Source of the DNA: a virus
Virus record (IMG/VR): IMGVR_UViG_3300045118_000536
Location: 1-43,532 of that record
DNA length: 43,532 nt
Reading direction: 5' to 3' (one strand)
Part shown: piece after piece, positions 9,209 through 16,518 of the stretch
How the letters are laid out: every line of letters begins with the position of its first letter
Position numbering within the stretch: position 1 is the first letter of the stretch
The notes under the pieces: generated by a model
What the model was told of the DNA's origin: nothing
What the model saw: only the letters and a program-made list of their open reading frames with translations
Databases searched by the model: none
Made by a program: the position numbers and the translations under genes

Positions 9209-9571
9209 ATGGGTGTAGGGAAATTGAAGTTTGAACTTGTGCGAGATGGGCAGGGTTTTAGTTCCGCAGCCCCCAAAGCGCAAAGTTATATTGGCACTAC
9301 GGAATCTGGTGTCTGGGTAGACAATGTAGTTTTGGCGGCGAATGTTGCTCAAACTTATACTATTCCCGCGTGGGCTAATTGTATCAATCTCTCCGCCACC
9401 GGGAATCTGTATGTAACTTTTGGGGGGGCAACGGCAGCTATCCCAGGAGCGAATGTAATAGATGGAACAGGTAGTATAATTAACCCTAGCGCGCGTGGCG
9501 TTATCGGGGGCAGTTCTATTAGCCTGCTTTCTCCCGTCGCCTGCATTGTTTCTATTGAAGTGTGGCAATAA
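9209..9571 (+). CDS. putative virion decoration/head protein, beta-rich
   Basis: 120 residues after a TAAGGAG site. Predominantly Gly, Ala, Val, Thr and Ser with short alternating hydrophobic stretches (WVDNVVLAANVAQTYTIPAW; GNLYVTFGGATAAIPGANV), which suggests a small beta-sandwich. No signal peptide or membrane helix. Between the ejection proteins and further structural proteins, so a head-surface or tail decoration role is likely but not proven. Confidence 0.6.
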   Translation: MGVGKLKFELVRDGQGFSSAAPKAQSYIGTTESGVWVDNVVLAANVAQTYTIPAWANCINLSATGNLYVTFGGATAAIPGANVIDGTGSIINPSARGVIGGSSISLLSPVACIVSIEVWQ

Positions 9572-9595
9572 TAACTAAACACTAGGAGATTACAG

Positions 9596-10117
9596 ATGAG
9601 CGTTTATGTTAATCCGCCAAGATTAGATGTTCTTCCGGCTGGCGAAACACATCTTGGGGAGATTGGTGGGAACACGACTGCCGTTGTTGTTACTCCAGCA
9701 ATCGCAGCCGCGGCATATTCTGCCAACGATATTGTTGGTGGAAAATTAACATTAACAAGTGCTTTGCGAGTTTCCGGTGGGTCGGGGCTTATCCATAATT
9801 TAGTATTAATAGATGCTTCTAAACAAAATGCAGGATTGCAGATTTTTATATTTGAGGCAGACTTAACGGTTGCCGCCGATAATGCTCCAGAAGCGACATC
9901 GGGTGCGGATTGGTTAAAATGTCTTGGTCGTATTGATATTTTAGCCACTGATTATATTTCTATGGCGAATGCTTCTGTGGCAATCCCAAGCGGGTTCCGA
10001 GGAATGCCTATCAAAGTGGCAAGTGGAACTTCTTTATATGGATTTATTAGAACAATAGGAACTCCCACTTACGGCTTAAATGCTCTACAGTTGACTTTTG
10101 GGATTCTAAGAGATTAA
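9596..10117 (+). CDS. phage structural protein (conserved beta-rich family)
   Basis: 173 residues, preceded by an AGGAG site. Contains a GGKLTLTSALRVSGGSGLIHN segment followed by VLIDASKQNAGLQIFIFEADL. This pattern recurs in small structural proteins of many environmental tailed phages, often near head-fibre genes. Beta-strand rich, Cys-poor. The next gene starts two bases after the stop. Exact location in the virion is not known. Confidence 0.65.
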   Translation: MSVYVNPPRLDVLPAGETHLGEIGGNTTAVVVTPAIAAAAYSANDIVGGKLTLTSALRVSGGSGLIHNLVLIDASKQNAGLQIFIFEADLTVAADNAPEATSGADWLKCLGRIDILATDYISMANASVAIPSGFRGMPIKVASGTSLYGFIRTIGTPTYGLNALQLTFGILRD

Positions 10118-10119
10118 AA

Positions 10120-11802
10120 ATGCCACTTTTAAGCGGTCCCAGAATAGTAAATTTGGAAGAACCGGCGGAGCAATATCTTCTCCGGGATGAATTTCTTACC
10201 GGGGCAGCTGCGCCCATAACTTCTCCCCGCTTGGCCGAACCGGGGCCGGGTGAGGAATTAACTGTGGATGCGGAGAACAAAATCGCCATTGCCTCTAATT
10301 GGCTGGAATGGACAGCCCAGGCGACCCCGGTTTATGCGGAGCAGCACTTGGTTTATTCTACCCCGGTTATCACCCGCGAACCCGGCGTGATGATCCTCTG
10401 CCGTTGGCGCTGCGCCACTGATAATCCGCATTATCCCCTGGCGCTGGTGGATAGCACAACTCCCACCTGGAATCACACTAATGTTCGGCACGGCTTTTTT
10501 AGGTCCGCCGCCCTGAGCTTGGCGCGGGTGGATAATCAAGCGTTGGGGCCGGTCCTGGCCTCTTTTGTGGCGGATGGCACTATTTATTACTTGTTGATAG
10601 CTCTCCGGGCCACAGGAGCCAAGTATTACATCAAAGGCGGGGCCTTCACTAACTGGACCTTTTTAGATCAATCAAGTGTTGATTCCACCACGCCCCTTTA
10701 TGTGGCCTCTGCCGGTTATACCGCAGTTTTTTCCACGGCTCTTTATCGTGATCCCCTGATGAAGTTTCTTTGTTCGCCCTTTACCTCTGATGGCTTTTCC
10801 GCGGCGGGAGTTACCGACGGCCTGGGCCATGCTGAGGGCGTATCTGGTAGTCTTGGCTCTGGCGGAGCAGGGATAGTTTATCTTTCCGGCGGAACCACTT
10901 GGGGCATTAGCAGCGGGCAGGCGGTAAATACGCCAACCCAAGGAAATGAAATGGTTACAAACGGCTCCTTTGAGACTGACGCTTCCGGGTGGACGGCCTT
11001 GAATGGAGCCACACTTCTTGGCGGTGTGCCCGGCGGCGTGTCGGGTAATTGCCTCCAAGTTACTAGAGGGACAGGACAAGCCTGTGGGAAGCAGGATATT
11101 ACTGTTGAAGCGGGTTCCTGGTATAGGTTCGTTGGCAATCTTAAGGATGGGACAGGAGGTGCAAGATTTAGAATTAACTGTTTTGATGATGTTACCACGC
11201 AATTTGGCCCTAGTGCTACTTGGTTAGAGCGTAAGGGAGCCTTTAGGCCCCCTGCTGGAGTAACATGGGCAACCATACAGTTAGAAGATAGCTCAGCTAA
11301 TGGAACTACTGTCAACTTTGACGAGTTCAGCATTAAAAAGCTAACCTTAAAAGAACTTTTCAATAGTATCCAATCTTCTACCTCCAATGTATTTGCCAGT
11401 GTCGCGTGCACTATTGCCAATTACTTTCAAGGTGGAATGGTTTTATGCTTGGATAGTTTCACCAACCCTCAGAATTACATTACCGTTTATTATAATAGGG
11501 CGCTTAGTAAGATATTTGTGGATAAGCGAGTGGCGGGCGCTCTGTCCAATGTTCTAACCGTAACAGCGACTTATGCGAGCGGGGCCGTGTTAGTGTGTAG
11601 AAAGGTCGGCACGTCAATCTATGTTTTCTACAACAATGCCCTAATCGGAACTGCAACGATAAGCGATGCTCAGGTCATTAACAATACTCTTCATGGCCTC
11701 TTCTCTACAGGTGGACCGACAGAGGTTCAGTTAGATAATTTTGTGGTTTATCCCGCTGGCAATGAGGGACAGAACGATATATTAAACCGCTGGAGTAATT
11801 AA
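10120..11802 (+). CDS. virion surface or fibre protein with carbohydrate-binding-like modules
   Basis: 560 residues. Residues ~285-405 look like a CBM4/9-type jelly roll: it opens with NGSFETDASGWTAL, contains GSWYRFVGNL and closes with NFDEFSIKKL, the usual borders of such modules. The C-terminal ~150 residues, with NYITVYYNRALSKIFVDKR, FYNNALIGTATISD and LDNFVVYP, resemble a LamG/concanavalin-type sandwich. Such modules bind sugars, so host surface or capsule binding is plausible. Upstream ~280 residues are beta-rich and unassigned. GC content is higher than in the surrounding genes at its start, hinting at modular exchange. Confidence 0.65.
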   Translation: MPLLSGPRIVNLEEPAEQYLLRDEFLTGAAAPITSPRLAEPGPGEELTVDAENKIAIASNWLEWTAQATPVYAEQHLVYSTPVITREPGVMILCRWRCATDNPHYPLALVDSTTPTWNHTNVRHGFFRSAALSLARVDNQALGPVLASFVADGTIYYLLIALRATGAKYYIKGGAFTNWTFLDQSSVDSTTPLYVASAGYTAVFSTALYRDPLMKFLCSPFTSDGFSAAGVTDGLGHAEGVSGSLGSGGAGIVYLSGGTTWGISSGQAVNTPTQGNEMVTNGSFETDASGWTALNGATLLGGVPGGVSGNCLQVTRGTGQACGKQDITVEAGSWYRFVGNLKDGTGGARFRINCFDDVTTQFGPSATWLERKGAFRPPAGVTWATIQLEDSSANGTTVNFDEFSIKKLTLKELFNSIQSSTSNVFASVACTIANYFQGGMVLCLDSFTNPQNYITVYYNRALSKIFVDKRVAGALSNVLTVTATYASGAVLVCRKVGTSIYVFYNNALIGTATISDAQVINNTLHGLFSTGGPTEVQLDNFVVYPAGNEGQNDILNRWSN

Positions 11803-11834
11803 GTCTGAATTCATACTGGATATAAGGAGGATTT

Positions 11835-11894
11835 ATGGAGGGCGACCGAAGTCATAAAGAAACTGCATGGTATGAGGTGAATATAGTGCCATGA
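11835..11894 (+). CDS. 19-residue leader peptide coupled to basic protein
   Basis: A short frame starting MEGDRSHKETAW has a near-perfect TAAGGAGG site 5-12 bases before its ATG and ends in a TGA that overlaps the ATG at 11891. The quality of the RBS and the ATGA overlap suggest that it is translated and couples to the lysine-rich protein downstream. Confidence 0.45.
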   Translation: MEGDRSHKETAWYEVNIVP

Positions 11895-12025
11895 GTGACA
11901 AAAAATCAAACAAAAAAAAGAAGAAGAGTGGCCCTAAGCCCAAGAAGCAATCTCGTTTGAGTAAACGCAAGGGGACTGCCGAACCCCCAAAATCTAAGAA
12001 AAGGGCCAAAAAAGGAGGGAAATAA
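11891..12025 (+). CDS. tiny lysine-rich protein (44 aa)
   Basis: 44 residues, roughly half Lys/Arg (MSDKKSNKKKKK start, then GPKPKKQSRLSKRKG and an AKKGGK end). It overlaps the leader peptide by four bases and has no good RBS of its own, so translation is probably coupled. Similar in character to 9087-9185 and 2229-2411. Likely nucleic-acid binding; function unknown. Confidence 0.55.
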   Translation: MSDKKSNKKKKKSGPKPKKQSRLSKRKGTAEPPKSKKRAKKGGK

Positions 12026-12027
12026 CC

Positions 12028-12227
12028 TTGGGGCGATCACATTTACTAAGAGGCAAAGAGATTATCTAACCAACAGCCTTAGAGAAGAGCTTGCGCCGCT
12101 AAGAGACCAACCAGCCTATAAGTATGGTGATAGTCATATGGTCGGCTGGTTATTAGAGATGGCGATTGCCAGAGTATTAGCCCGGCTTCCCCTAAATCCA
12201 GCAGAATATGATGGAGAAGATGACTAA
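12028..12227 (+). CDS. small helical protein with unclear start (possible one-base indel)
   Basis: The frame ending at 12225-12227 encodes a convincing helical protein (ITFTKRQRDYLTNSLREELA, then WLLEMAIARVLARLPLNPAEY). It has no ATG, GTG or TTG between the last upstream stop (11958-11960) and residue ~36. A strong AAAGGAGGGA site (12011-12020) sits before a TTG at 12028. One extra base in the G run at 12030-12033 would put that TTG in frame. Its stop overlaps the next ATG. Either the real start is unusual or the sequence lacks a G. Confidence 0.5.
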
Positions 12228-12490
12228 TGACTCAAATTCATGATTTCGCGGAACATACATCTATATTATTATTGGTTATTTCTACCCTTGCTTCCATCGT
12301 AGGATTCCTTTTTTGGCGTATGATAAGCCGCATAGAAAAGAAAATAGATGGCATAGAGGCAATGCACCATGCGTGTAAAGAAGAATTGCCCAACCTTTAT
12401 GCTGGCAAAGAAGATTTTGAGTATCATTACCATGAGGGGAGACCTGCCCCTGTGGTTATAAATGGACGCGTTTTTAGGCGTGCAGGTTAA
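12227..12490 (+). CDS. single-span membrane protein with coiled coil (lysis region)
   Basis: 87 residues. A hydrophobic segment at ~13-32 (ILLLVISTLASIVGFLFWRM) is followed by a charged coiled-coil-like stretch (SRIEKKIDGIEAMHHACKEEL) and a His/Arg-rich tail. Such N-terminal-anchor proteins are frequent next to holin genes and may be a holin partner or inner-membrane spanin, though it lacks clear spanin signatures. Coupled to the previous gene through TAATG. Confidence 0.6.
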   Translation: MTQIHDFAEHTSILLLVISTLASIVGFLFWRMISRIEKKIDGIEAMHHACKEELPNLYAGKEDFEYHYHEGRPAPVVINGRVFRRAG

Positions 12491-12551
12491 TCCGCACTTT
12501 CCGCTTAACACCAACCAAGAAAAATGTCTATATAATTATAAGGATTTTAAA

Positions 12552-12725
12552 ATGGGTAACGTATTAGAGTTTAAGGCTTCAGAAAAAATTCTTTTAATGC
12601 AGATAAAAAGACAGGCTATCAAAGATAGTAAATATCTTTACCAAATTACGGCAGGGTTTAACTGCCCTATGCCGATAGACCCTAGTAGTTGGGAGATGTT
12701 TTTAGCGGGGGTAATCGAAATTTGA
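12552..12725 (+). CDS. small hypothetical protein
   Basis: 57 residues from the ATG after an AAGGATTTTAAA site; a longer in-frame start at 12462 would overlap the previous gene. Sequence starts MGNVLEFKASEKILLMQIK and ends with CPMPIDPSSWEMFLAGVIEI. No known domain. Located between membrane proteins of the lysis cluster. Confidence 0.5.
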   Translation: MGNVLEFKASEKILLMQIKRQAIKDSKYLYQITAGFNCPMPIDPSSWEMFLAGVIEI

Positions 12726-12739
12726 AGATCGTCTTCAAA
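12721..12739 (+). other. 8-bp inverted repeat at stop codon
   Basis: TTTGAAGA, then a 3-base loop, then TCTTCAAA, overlapping the stop of the previous gene. No T tract follows, so it is not a classic terminator. It may mark an mRNA processing or decay boundary before the holin gene. Confidence 0.4.
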
Positions 12740-12740
12740 G

Positions 12741-12764
12741 CCAAAAATATTCTGGAGCGATTAT
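12741..12764 (+). pseudogene. remnant copy of the KIFW(G/S)DY segment
   Basis: 24 bases match 13157-13180 with three differences, all transitions. Read in the matching frame it encodes PKIFWSDY followed by a stop, like SKIFWGDY in the gene at 13070. It sits in a non-coding gap, so it looks like the leftover of a duplicated or shuffled gene. Confidence 0.4.
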
Positions 12765-12807
12765 TAGTTGAGTTACAATAGGAATAGAAAAGAAGGAGAA
12801 CAACGCA

Positions 12808-12969
12808 ATGAATACAGATAAATTAACCACTTTTTTGGGTTTAATTGTGGCTGCTGGCGTGACTTTCGGCATTTGGTCACAGGAACAATCTACGGTTTTG
12901 AGGAAATTGATAGAATCTGTGCTCCCGTTGGCGATTGCCCTTTGGGGCATTTTTACTAACAAAGAATAA
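12808..12969 (+). CDS. putative holin, two membrane segments
   Basis: 53 residues with an AGAAGGAGAAC ribosome site. Two hydrophobic segments (TTFLGLIVAAGVTFGIW, residues 7-23; VLPLAIALWGIF, ~38-49) flank a short charged loop (SQEQSTVLRKLIES), and the protein ends in polar NKE. Small size, two spans and position before a lipoprotein fit a class II-like holin, which permeabilises the inner membrane at lysis. No dedicated endolysin is obvious next to it; the tail-lysozyme protein is a virion component. Confidence 0.6.
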   Translation: MNTDKLTTFLGLIVAAGVTFGIWSQEQSTVLRKLIESVLPLAIALWGIFTNKE

Positions 12970-12971
12970 TC

Positions 12972-13070
12972 ATGTCCTCTGAAGGAAAAATGAAAAAGAT
13001 GGGTGACGAAATACAGGGTTTTTTTCTACTGGCCCGCGTTGCCGGTTTTATGCTGCCCTTGGTAATTTAA
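12972..13070 (+). CDS. short membrane-associated peptide (32 aa)
   Basis: 32 residues, a charged N terminus (MSSEGKMKKMGDEIQG) then a hydrophobic C terminus (FFLLARVAGFMLPLVI). Two bases after the holin stop, and its TAA overlaps the next ATG. It may be a holin partner. Supported by spacing only. Confidence 0.4.
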   Translation: MSSEGKMKKMGDEIQGFFLLARVAGFMLPLVI

Positions 13071-13228
13071 TGCAGTTGAAATTTTGGAAAACCAGGATGG
13101 GGCGACTAGCTGTTGATGCCTTTTGGTTCTGGGGGGTGGAACGCTCTATCCCGGAGTCAAAAATATTCTGGGGTGATTATCCGAACTATGGGACATTAGC
13201 AGGCCCGGATTATCCGTTCCTGGTTTAA
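13070..13228 (+). CDS. small aromatic-rich hypothetical protein
   Basis: 52 residues, unusually rich in Trp, Phe and Tyr (DAFWFWGVERSIPESKIFWGD). Its start overlaps the previous stop (TAATG). The SKIFWGDY part has a degenerate copy at 12741-12764, suggesting a past duplication. Function unknown. Confidence 0.45.
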   Translation: MQLKFWKTRMGRLAVDAFWFWGVERSIPESKIFWGDYPNYGTLAGPDYPFLV

Positions 13229-13275
13229 GGAGATGGGGCCGTCTCCCCGAATCCCCTTTTAACGGAGGAAAAAAA

Positions 13276-13626
13276 ATGAAAAGGATAGTTTGCCTGGCAA
13301 TTATTTTTTGTTTTGCCCTTTTGCCGGGGTGCGCCACCGACAAGATGAGGGCTACCATGCCCCAGGTGGCCCAAGTGGTGACTACCGGTCAGAGTCTGGC
13401 CCACCAGTTGGACAATGTTTATGAATTTTTAGTGACCCAGAAAGCAGTCCCCGATAACCGGGAGGCGGCTACCCGCGCCTTGGCAGCCCTGGATGATATC
13501 GCTCAAGACGTGCAGGCGGGTGCGGCTGCGTTGAGCGGCGACAAGTTCAACTCGGCTCAGTTCATAATCAATTCCGCTATTCTGGCTGCCCGGATCATGG
13601 GATATGTCGTGCCCCTGGTGCTGTGA
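13276..13626 (+). CDS. lipoprotein (possible outer-membrane spanin or lysis lipoprotein)
   Basis: 116 residues after an ACGGAGG site. Signal peptide MKRIVCLAIIFCFALLPGC ends in an LPGC lipobox with Cys19, so the mature protein should be lipid-anchored. The rest is Ala/Gln-rich and helical, ending in a hydrophobic stretch (FIINSAILAARIMGYVVPLVL). Placement after the holin-like genes suggests an o-spanin-like role in outer membrane disruption, but it is longer and less Pro-rich than typical o-spanins. Confidence 0.6.
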   Translation: MKRIVCLAIIFCFALLPGCATDKMRATMPQVAQVVTTGQSLAHQLDNVYEFLVTQKAVPDNREAATRALAALDDIAQDVQAGAAALSGDKFNSAQFIINSAILAARIMGYVVPLVL

Positions 13627-13740
13627 TAGGTTGGAATGGATGCCAGGGGATCTGACCTTATCAGAGGCCCAAATAGCCCCCTAAAATCTCCGGGATATAA
13701 TAAGGTATGGGGTTGAAAGGGACCGCCGGAGGTCTGGAGG

Positions 13741-13920
13741 ATGGCCCGGCCAGAATCGGATTTAAAAGGGAAGCACCGGGTGGAAATTCCGGATTCGGGC
13801 TGGGGCATTGCCGGGGATTTTTGGCTGAAGAAAAAACTTTGGGATGAACGTCAGGCTAAAGACCTTGAAGCCCTGCTCCTGAAAACCCTGGAACTTTTCT
13901 GTCAGGTATGGGGGAGATAG
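13741..13920 (+). CDS. small charged hypothetical protein (59 aa)
   Basis: 59 residues directly after a GGAGGTCTGGAGG ribosome site. Starts MARPESDLKGKHRVEIPD and ends in a helix (AKDLEALLLKTLELFCQVWGR). No known family. It lies in the stretch between the lipoprotein and the small zinc protein. Confidence 0.5.
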   Translation: MARPESDLKGKHRVEIPDSGWGIAGDFWLKKKLWDERQAKDLEALLLKTLELFCQVWGR

Positions 13921-13923
13921 ATT

Positions 13924-14004
13924 ATGCAGGAGACCCATGAACAAAGAATCGGTATTCCTATTTATTATTCAATATCTGAATTATTGTTGAACGAAAAGGT
14001 ATAG
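13924..14004 (+). CDS. 26-residue putative peptide
   Basis: Short frame starting MQETHEQRIGIPIYY, three bases after the previous stop, with a GGGGGAGAT site upstream. Weak candidate supported by spacing and RBS only. Confidence 0.3.
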   Translation: MQETHEQRIGIPIYYSISELLLNEKV

Positions 14005-14007
14005 TAT

Positions 14008-14169
14008 ATGAAAGAAATAGTAGGTCAAAATTGTCCTAAGTGTAACATTCTATATTTTTCTACTGTGTCGATAAATGATAGTTGCCCTTTTTGCAAAACT
14101 ATCCCAGAATTAGAAAAGGAACATTATGAAGCCATATTGCGACAACTTGACTGCACTAGAAGGGGGTGA
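14008..14169 (+). CDS. small zinc-ribbon protein
   Basis: 53 residues with two knuckles, CPKC (residues ~9-12) and CPFC (~26-29), a pattern of a four-Cys zinc ribbon, followed by a helical tail. Three bases after the previous frame. Likely a protein- or nucleic-acid-binding zinc module; partner unknown. Several other zinc-ribbon proteins occur in this genome. Confidence 0.55.
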   Translation: MKEIVGQNCPKCNILYFSTVSINDSCPFCKTIPELEKEHYEAILRQLDCTRRG

Positions 14170-14199
14170 AACTCCCATTAAGGAGGACCGGGAGTCCTT

Positions 14200-15033
14200 A
14201 TGATCTATACCAGTCACATCTTGTATTTCGACAGGAAAAACCCCAAGATCAGACTAGCTTGTTTTTCTGATACCCATAACGGTCATAAAGAATTTGCCAG
14301 AAATCATTTTAGAAGTTGGGTTAGTAAGCACTATAAACATCCCTATACATGGTTTATTGGGTTAGGTGATCTAATAGAAGCAATCGGCCCATTTGACCCT
14401 AGATTCACCATAGACCATATTGATTCAGCCCACCACGGCAAGGCGGCTTTTATAGATGCACAAATCAAAGATTTTATAAGCGAATTGTCTCCATACAAAG
14501 ACAAAATCATTGGTTTAGGAATGGGGAACCATGAATATCAGGTGTTAAAACGCACTGGCTCAAGTCCTACCGATAGAATATGTGAGGCATTAGGAGTTAA
14601 AAACCTTGGGTATTCTTTTCTGATGGCTCTAACATTACGCCCCCAAAATCAAGGCGAAGGGAAAATAGGGGGAAGTAGGGTATTAAAAATTATGGGACAT
14701 CACGGATGGGGCGGAGGAACACGAAGTCTTGGAGGAGACAAAACTAAGGTTGCGGCTAAACCTACTGAATATGTGGCCGACCTATTTATGTTTGGACATT
14801 CACATCAAGGATGGAGTCAACCCAAGGCTCGTCTTGATGTAACAAGCCAGGGAAAACCTATCGCTAGAGATTATCTTTATATAAATACGGGCACATTTAA
14901 AAAGACCCTCAGTGAAGGGTGTGTCCCCTCATGGGAAGAAACGCAGGGATTCCCTGTGCAAAAAATAGGGGGAAGGGTAGTAGAAATAGAAATTGACCCG
15001 CTCAAATGGTTGAACATAAGGGTGGTGGAATGA
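14200..15033 (+). CDS. calcineurin-like metallophosphoesterase
   Basis: 277 residues with all core motifs of the family: DTHNGH (residues ~24-29), GDLIE (~56-60), GNHE (~108-111), GHHGWGG (~166-172) and GHSH (~200-203), which bind two metal ions. Such enzymes hydrolyse phosphomonoesters, phosphodiesters or nucleotides; the substrate cannot be told. It starts 30 bases after the zinc protein with a GGAGGACCGGGAG site and overlaps the next gene by four bases. In phages these enzymes may act on DNA/RNA ends or nucleotides. Confidence 0.85.
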   Translation: MIYTSHILYFDRKNPKIRLACFSDTHNGHKEFARNHFRSWVSKHYKHPYTWFIGLGDLIEAIGPFDPRFTIDHIDSAHHGKAAFIDAQIKDFISELSPYKDKIIGLGMGNHEYQVLKRTGSSPTDRICEALGVKNLGYSFLMALTLRPQNQGEGKIGGSRVLKIMGHHGWGGGTRSLGGDKTKVAAKPTEYVADLFMFGHSHQGWSQPKARLDVTSQGKPIARDYLYINTGTFKKTLSEGCVPSWEETQGFPVQKIGGRVVEIEIDPLKWLNIRVVE

Positions 15034-15329
15034 CTGGTCCATATGATAGCCTAATGGAAATTTTCAAACAAGCCGTGCTCCAGGCTTCGGAAGGGAAGGG
15101 GAAAGAGCGGCACGTCTTTAATAACGAATCCTTTGAAGAACAAATTATGTTTATCATAGCCCGATGGGGCCTTTCTTTTCCGGCAGGACAGGCCGTGAAG
15201 AAAATTGTGGAAGCCAATCGGTTGCAGGGTGAGGCTAAGATTAGAGAACTATTGGGGGCATTAAATTATTGTGCTGGAGAGATTCTTTTGGTTAAAGAAA
15301 AGTATAGAATAGAGGGCCTTATCCAATGA
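15030..15329 (+). CDS. small helical phage protein
   Basis: 99 residues from the ATG that overlaps the previous stop (ATGA). Helical, with FEEQIMFIIARWGLSFPAGQA and IRELLGALNYCAGEILL stretches. The general layout resembles small phage proteins of unknown function found near nucleotide-metabolism genes. No catalytic motif seen. Its TGA overlaps the next start. Confidence 0.6.
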   Translation: MTGPYDSLMEIFKQAVLQASEGKGKERHVFNNESFEEQIMFIIARWGLSFPAGQAVKKIVEANRLQGEAKIRELLGALNYCAGEILLVKEKYRIEGLIQ

Positions 15330-15541
15330 CTCGTCCTAAATCCCACTATTGTTATCAATGCTATTGGCAATTTGAAGATGAAGAAAGGCTATCTTGGTGC
15401 GGGGAATCACCCGAAATGATAGGAATTATACCGAATCGTCCAGGGTGTAAAAATTGGGAATGTGCTTATTGTGGCGGTTGTTTTGACAATGGAGAAAACC
15501 ACGACAACTGTATGATTATCGAAGTAGAATTAGAAATATAA
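15326..15541 (+). CDS. Cys-rich putative zinc protein
   Basis: 71 residues with eight Cys arranged CYQC, C, C, CAYCGGC and C, enough for two zinc sites. Start overlaps the previous stop by four bases. Probably an adaptor-type zinc protein; unknown function. Confidence 0.55.
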   Translation: MTRPKSHYCYQCYWQFEDEERLSWCGESPEMIGIIPNRPGCKNWECAYCGGCFDNGENHDNCMIIEVELEI

Positions 15542-15542
15542 A

Positions 15543-15629
15543 ATGGTCGATATTCAATGGTTTATATTGGGCCTGCTTAATATAGCCGTGGCTATAATGG
15601 GGTTGTTATTGAAGCCGCCCATGAAATAG
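15543..15629 (+). CDS. 28-residue single-span membrane peptide
   Basis: MVDIQWFILGLLNIAVAIMG followed by a short basic tail: one membrane helix. It starts one base after the previous stop with no strong RBS, so translation would be coupled. Similar in type to the peptide at 25693-25785. Confidence 0.4.
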   Translation: MVDIQWFILGLLNIAVAIMGLLLKPPMK

Positions 15630-15635
15630 CTTTGA

Positions 15636-15711
15636 TCGAGATGGACGGATTTGAACCGCCGACCTCTTGCTCCCAAGGCAAGCACGCTAAACCAAACTGC
15701 GCCACATCCCG
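15636..15711 (-). tRNA. tRNA-Pro (anticodon UGG)
   Basis: 76-base cloverleaf on the minus strand: acceptor CGGGATG with CATCTCG (one G-U), D stem GCGC/GCGT, anticodon arm CTTGC-CTTGGGA-GCAAG giving UGG, T arm GGCGG-TTCAAAT-CCGTC, discriminator A. CCA is not encoded. A leading C1 is typical of bacterial tRNA-Pro. It lies at the convergence of the + late block and the - block. Confidence 0.93.
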
Positions 15712-15739
15712 ACATTTTTCTTTTTGCCTATAGGTTCCC

Positions 15740-15928
15740 TTAATTAATACCCGTTGTCTCCTGGAAAATATTTCTTACAAATTGGTATTCTTCTTGATAA
15801 GCAAAATCACATCCTGAGCAAATAACCCTAATAACCATTGTCTTTTTATCTGAGTATTCGGGCTGCCCGGAAAACCATAAAAGATTTCCACATTTAGGAC
15901 AAAATTCTATCGTTTCATCAGTTGTCAT
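15740..15928 (-). CDS. zinc-ribbon protein
   Basis: 62 residues from the ATG at 15928 (MTTDETIEFCPKCGNLLWF). CPKC and CSGC knuckles about 30 residues apart form a typical zinc ribbon, similar in layout to TFIIS/RPB9-type ribbons. A longer start (TTG at 15976) is possible. No strong RBS is visible at the ATG. Follows the hairpin behind the upstream gene. Confidence 0.55.
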   Translation of the reverse strand: MTTDETIEFCPKCGNLLWFSGQPEYSDKKTMVIRVICSGCDFAYQEEYQFVRNIFQETTGIN

Positions 15929-15965
15929 AAGCAGTGCCACTTTGTAAGAATTTATTGGTGACGTT

Positions 15966-15997
15966 CCCAGAGACAAAGAGTTAATTAACCTTACTAG
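15966..15997 (-). repeat. dispersed intergenic repeat, copy 1
   Basis: 32-base element whose partner is at 21162-21193; 25 positions match and all seven differences are transitions. The core on the + strand is AAAGAGTTAATYAACCTTRCT. Both copies lie just 3' of a minus-strand gene next to a GC-rich hairpin. Confidence 0.6.
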
Positions 15998-15999
15998 TT

Positions 16000-16018
16000 C
16001 CCGCCCAAGGAGGCGGGG
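16000..16018 (-). terminator. GC hairpin after the 16019-16504 gene
   Basis: CCCGCC and GGCGGG arms with a six-base loop lie directly after the stop of the minus-strand gene. No T tract follows, so it may be a weak terminator or an mRNA 3'-end stabiliser. Confidence 0.4.
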
Positions 16019-16504
16019 TTATCTCCAAACCTCTACTCGGTTCTCTGGATTTTTAACGAACCGCCAAAACACCTGCTTCTCTATAGCCTTATGCGCATTT
16101 TCGTCCGGCCATATAGTCTTATATTTATATATTTTCCATGCGGGCTTCGTTAGGGCCTCATATGTTTTAGATACTTTTTCCTTGGCTTCGAGTGTTAATA
16201 TTTGTATACAAATACCGATTCGCGAAAACAAGCAATCTTTAATAGCCTGGGCAATTTCCTGGGGCAAGTCGACAGGGGAGCGGAAGTTTGGTAATTCTTT
16301 ATACTTTCCAACTCCTTCTAGTTGATAATACCAGTTAATAGCCCCATGCCCCTTCACATCTTCGTTAAATGTTGGGCCGAGATATTTTATCAATTCTCTC
16401 CCCCGTTTAGTTTTGAGTTCGTTGTTAGTCAGGAAAAATATCTCTCTTCCATACTTTTTTTGAAGGTGTTCTGGTATTTCTATCCAACTTGGAAATTCGC
16501 ACAT
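16019..16504 (-). CDS. hypothetical protein
   Basis: 161 residues with an AAGG site before the ATG. Rich in Lys, Glu, Trp and Tyr (KYGREIFFLTNNELKTKRGR; PAWKIYKYKTIWPDENAHKA). No known motif or membrane segment. First gene downstream of the 16.5-16.75 kb control region on the minus strand. Not recognised. Confidence 0.6.
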   Translation of the reverse strand: MCEFPSWIEIPEHLQKKYGREIFFLTNNELKTKRGRELIKYLGPTFNEDVKGHGAINWYYQLEGVGKYKELPNFRSPVDLPQEIAQAIKDCLFSRIGICIQILTLEAKEKVSKTYEALTKPAWKIYKYKTIWPDENAHKAIEKQVFWRFVKNPENRVEVWR

Positions 16505-16518
16505 AAACTTACCTTGTT

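Noticed and set aside
9065-9568. 167-residue minus-strand frame
   Set aside because: Antisense to small virion genes; low-complexity Phe/Leu content reflects the complementary Lys codons.
13636-13716. 26-residue frame after the lipoprotein gene
   Set aside because: No ribosome site and no coding character; the good RBS belongs to the 13741 start.
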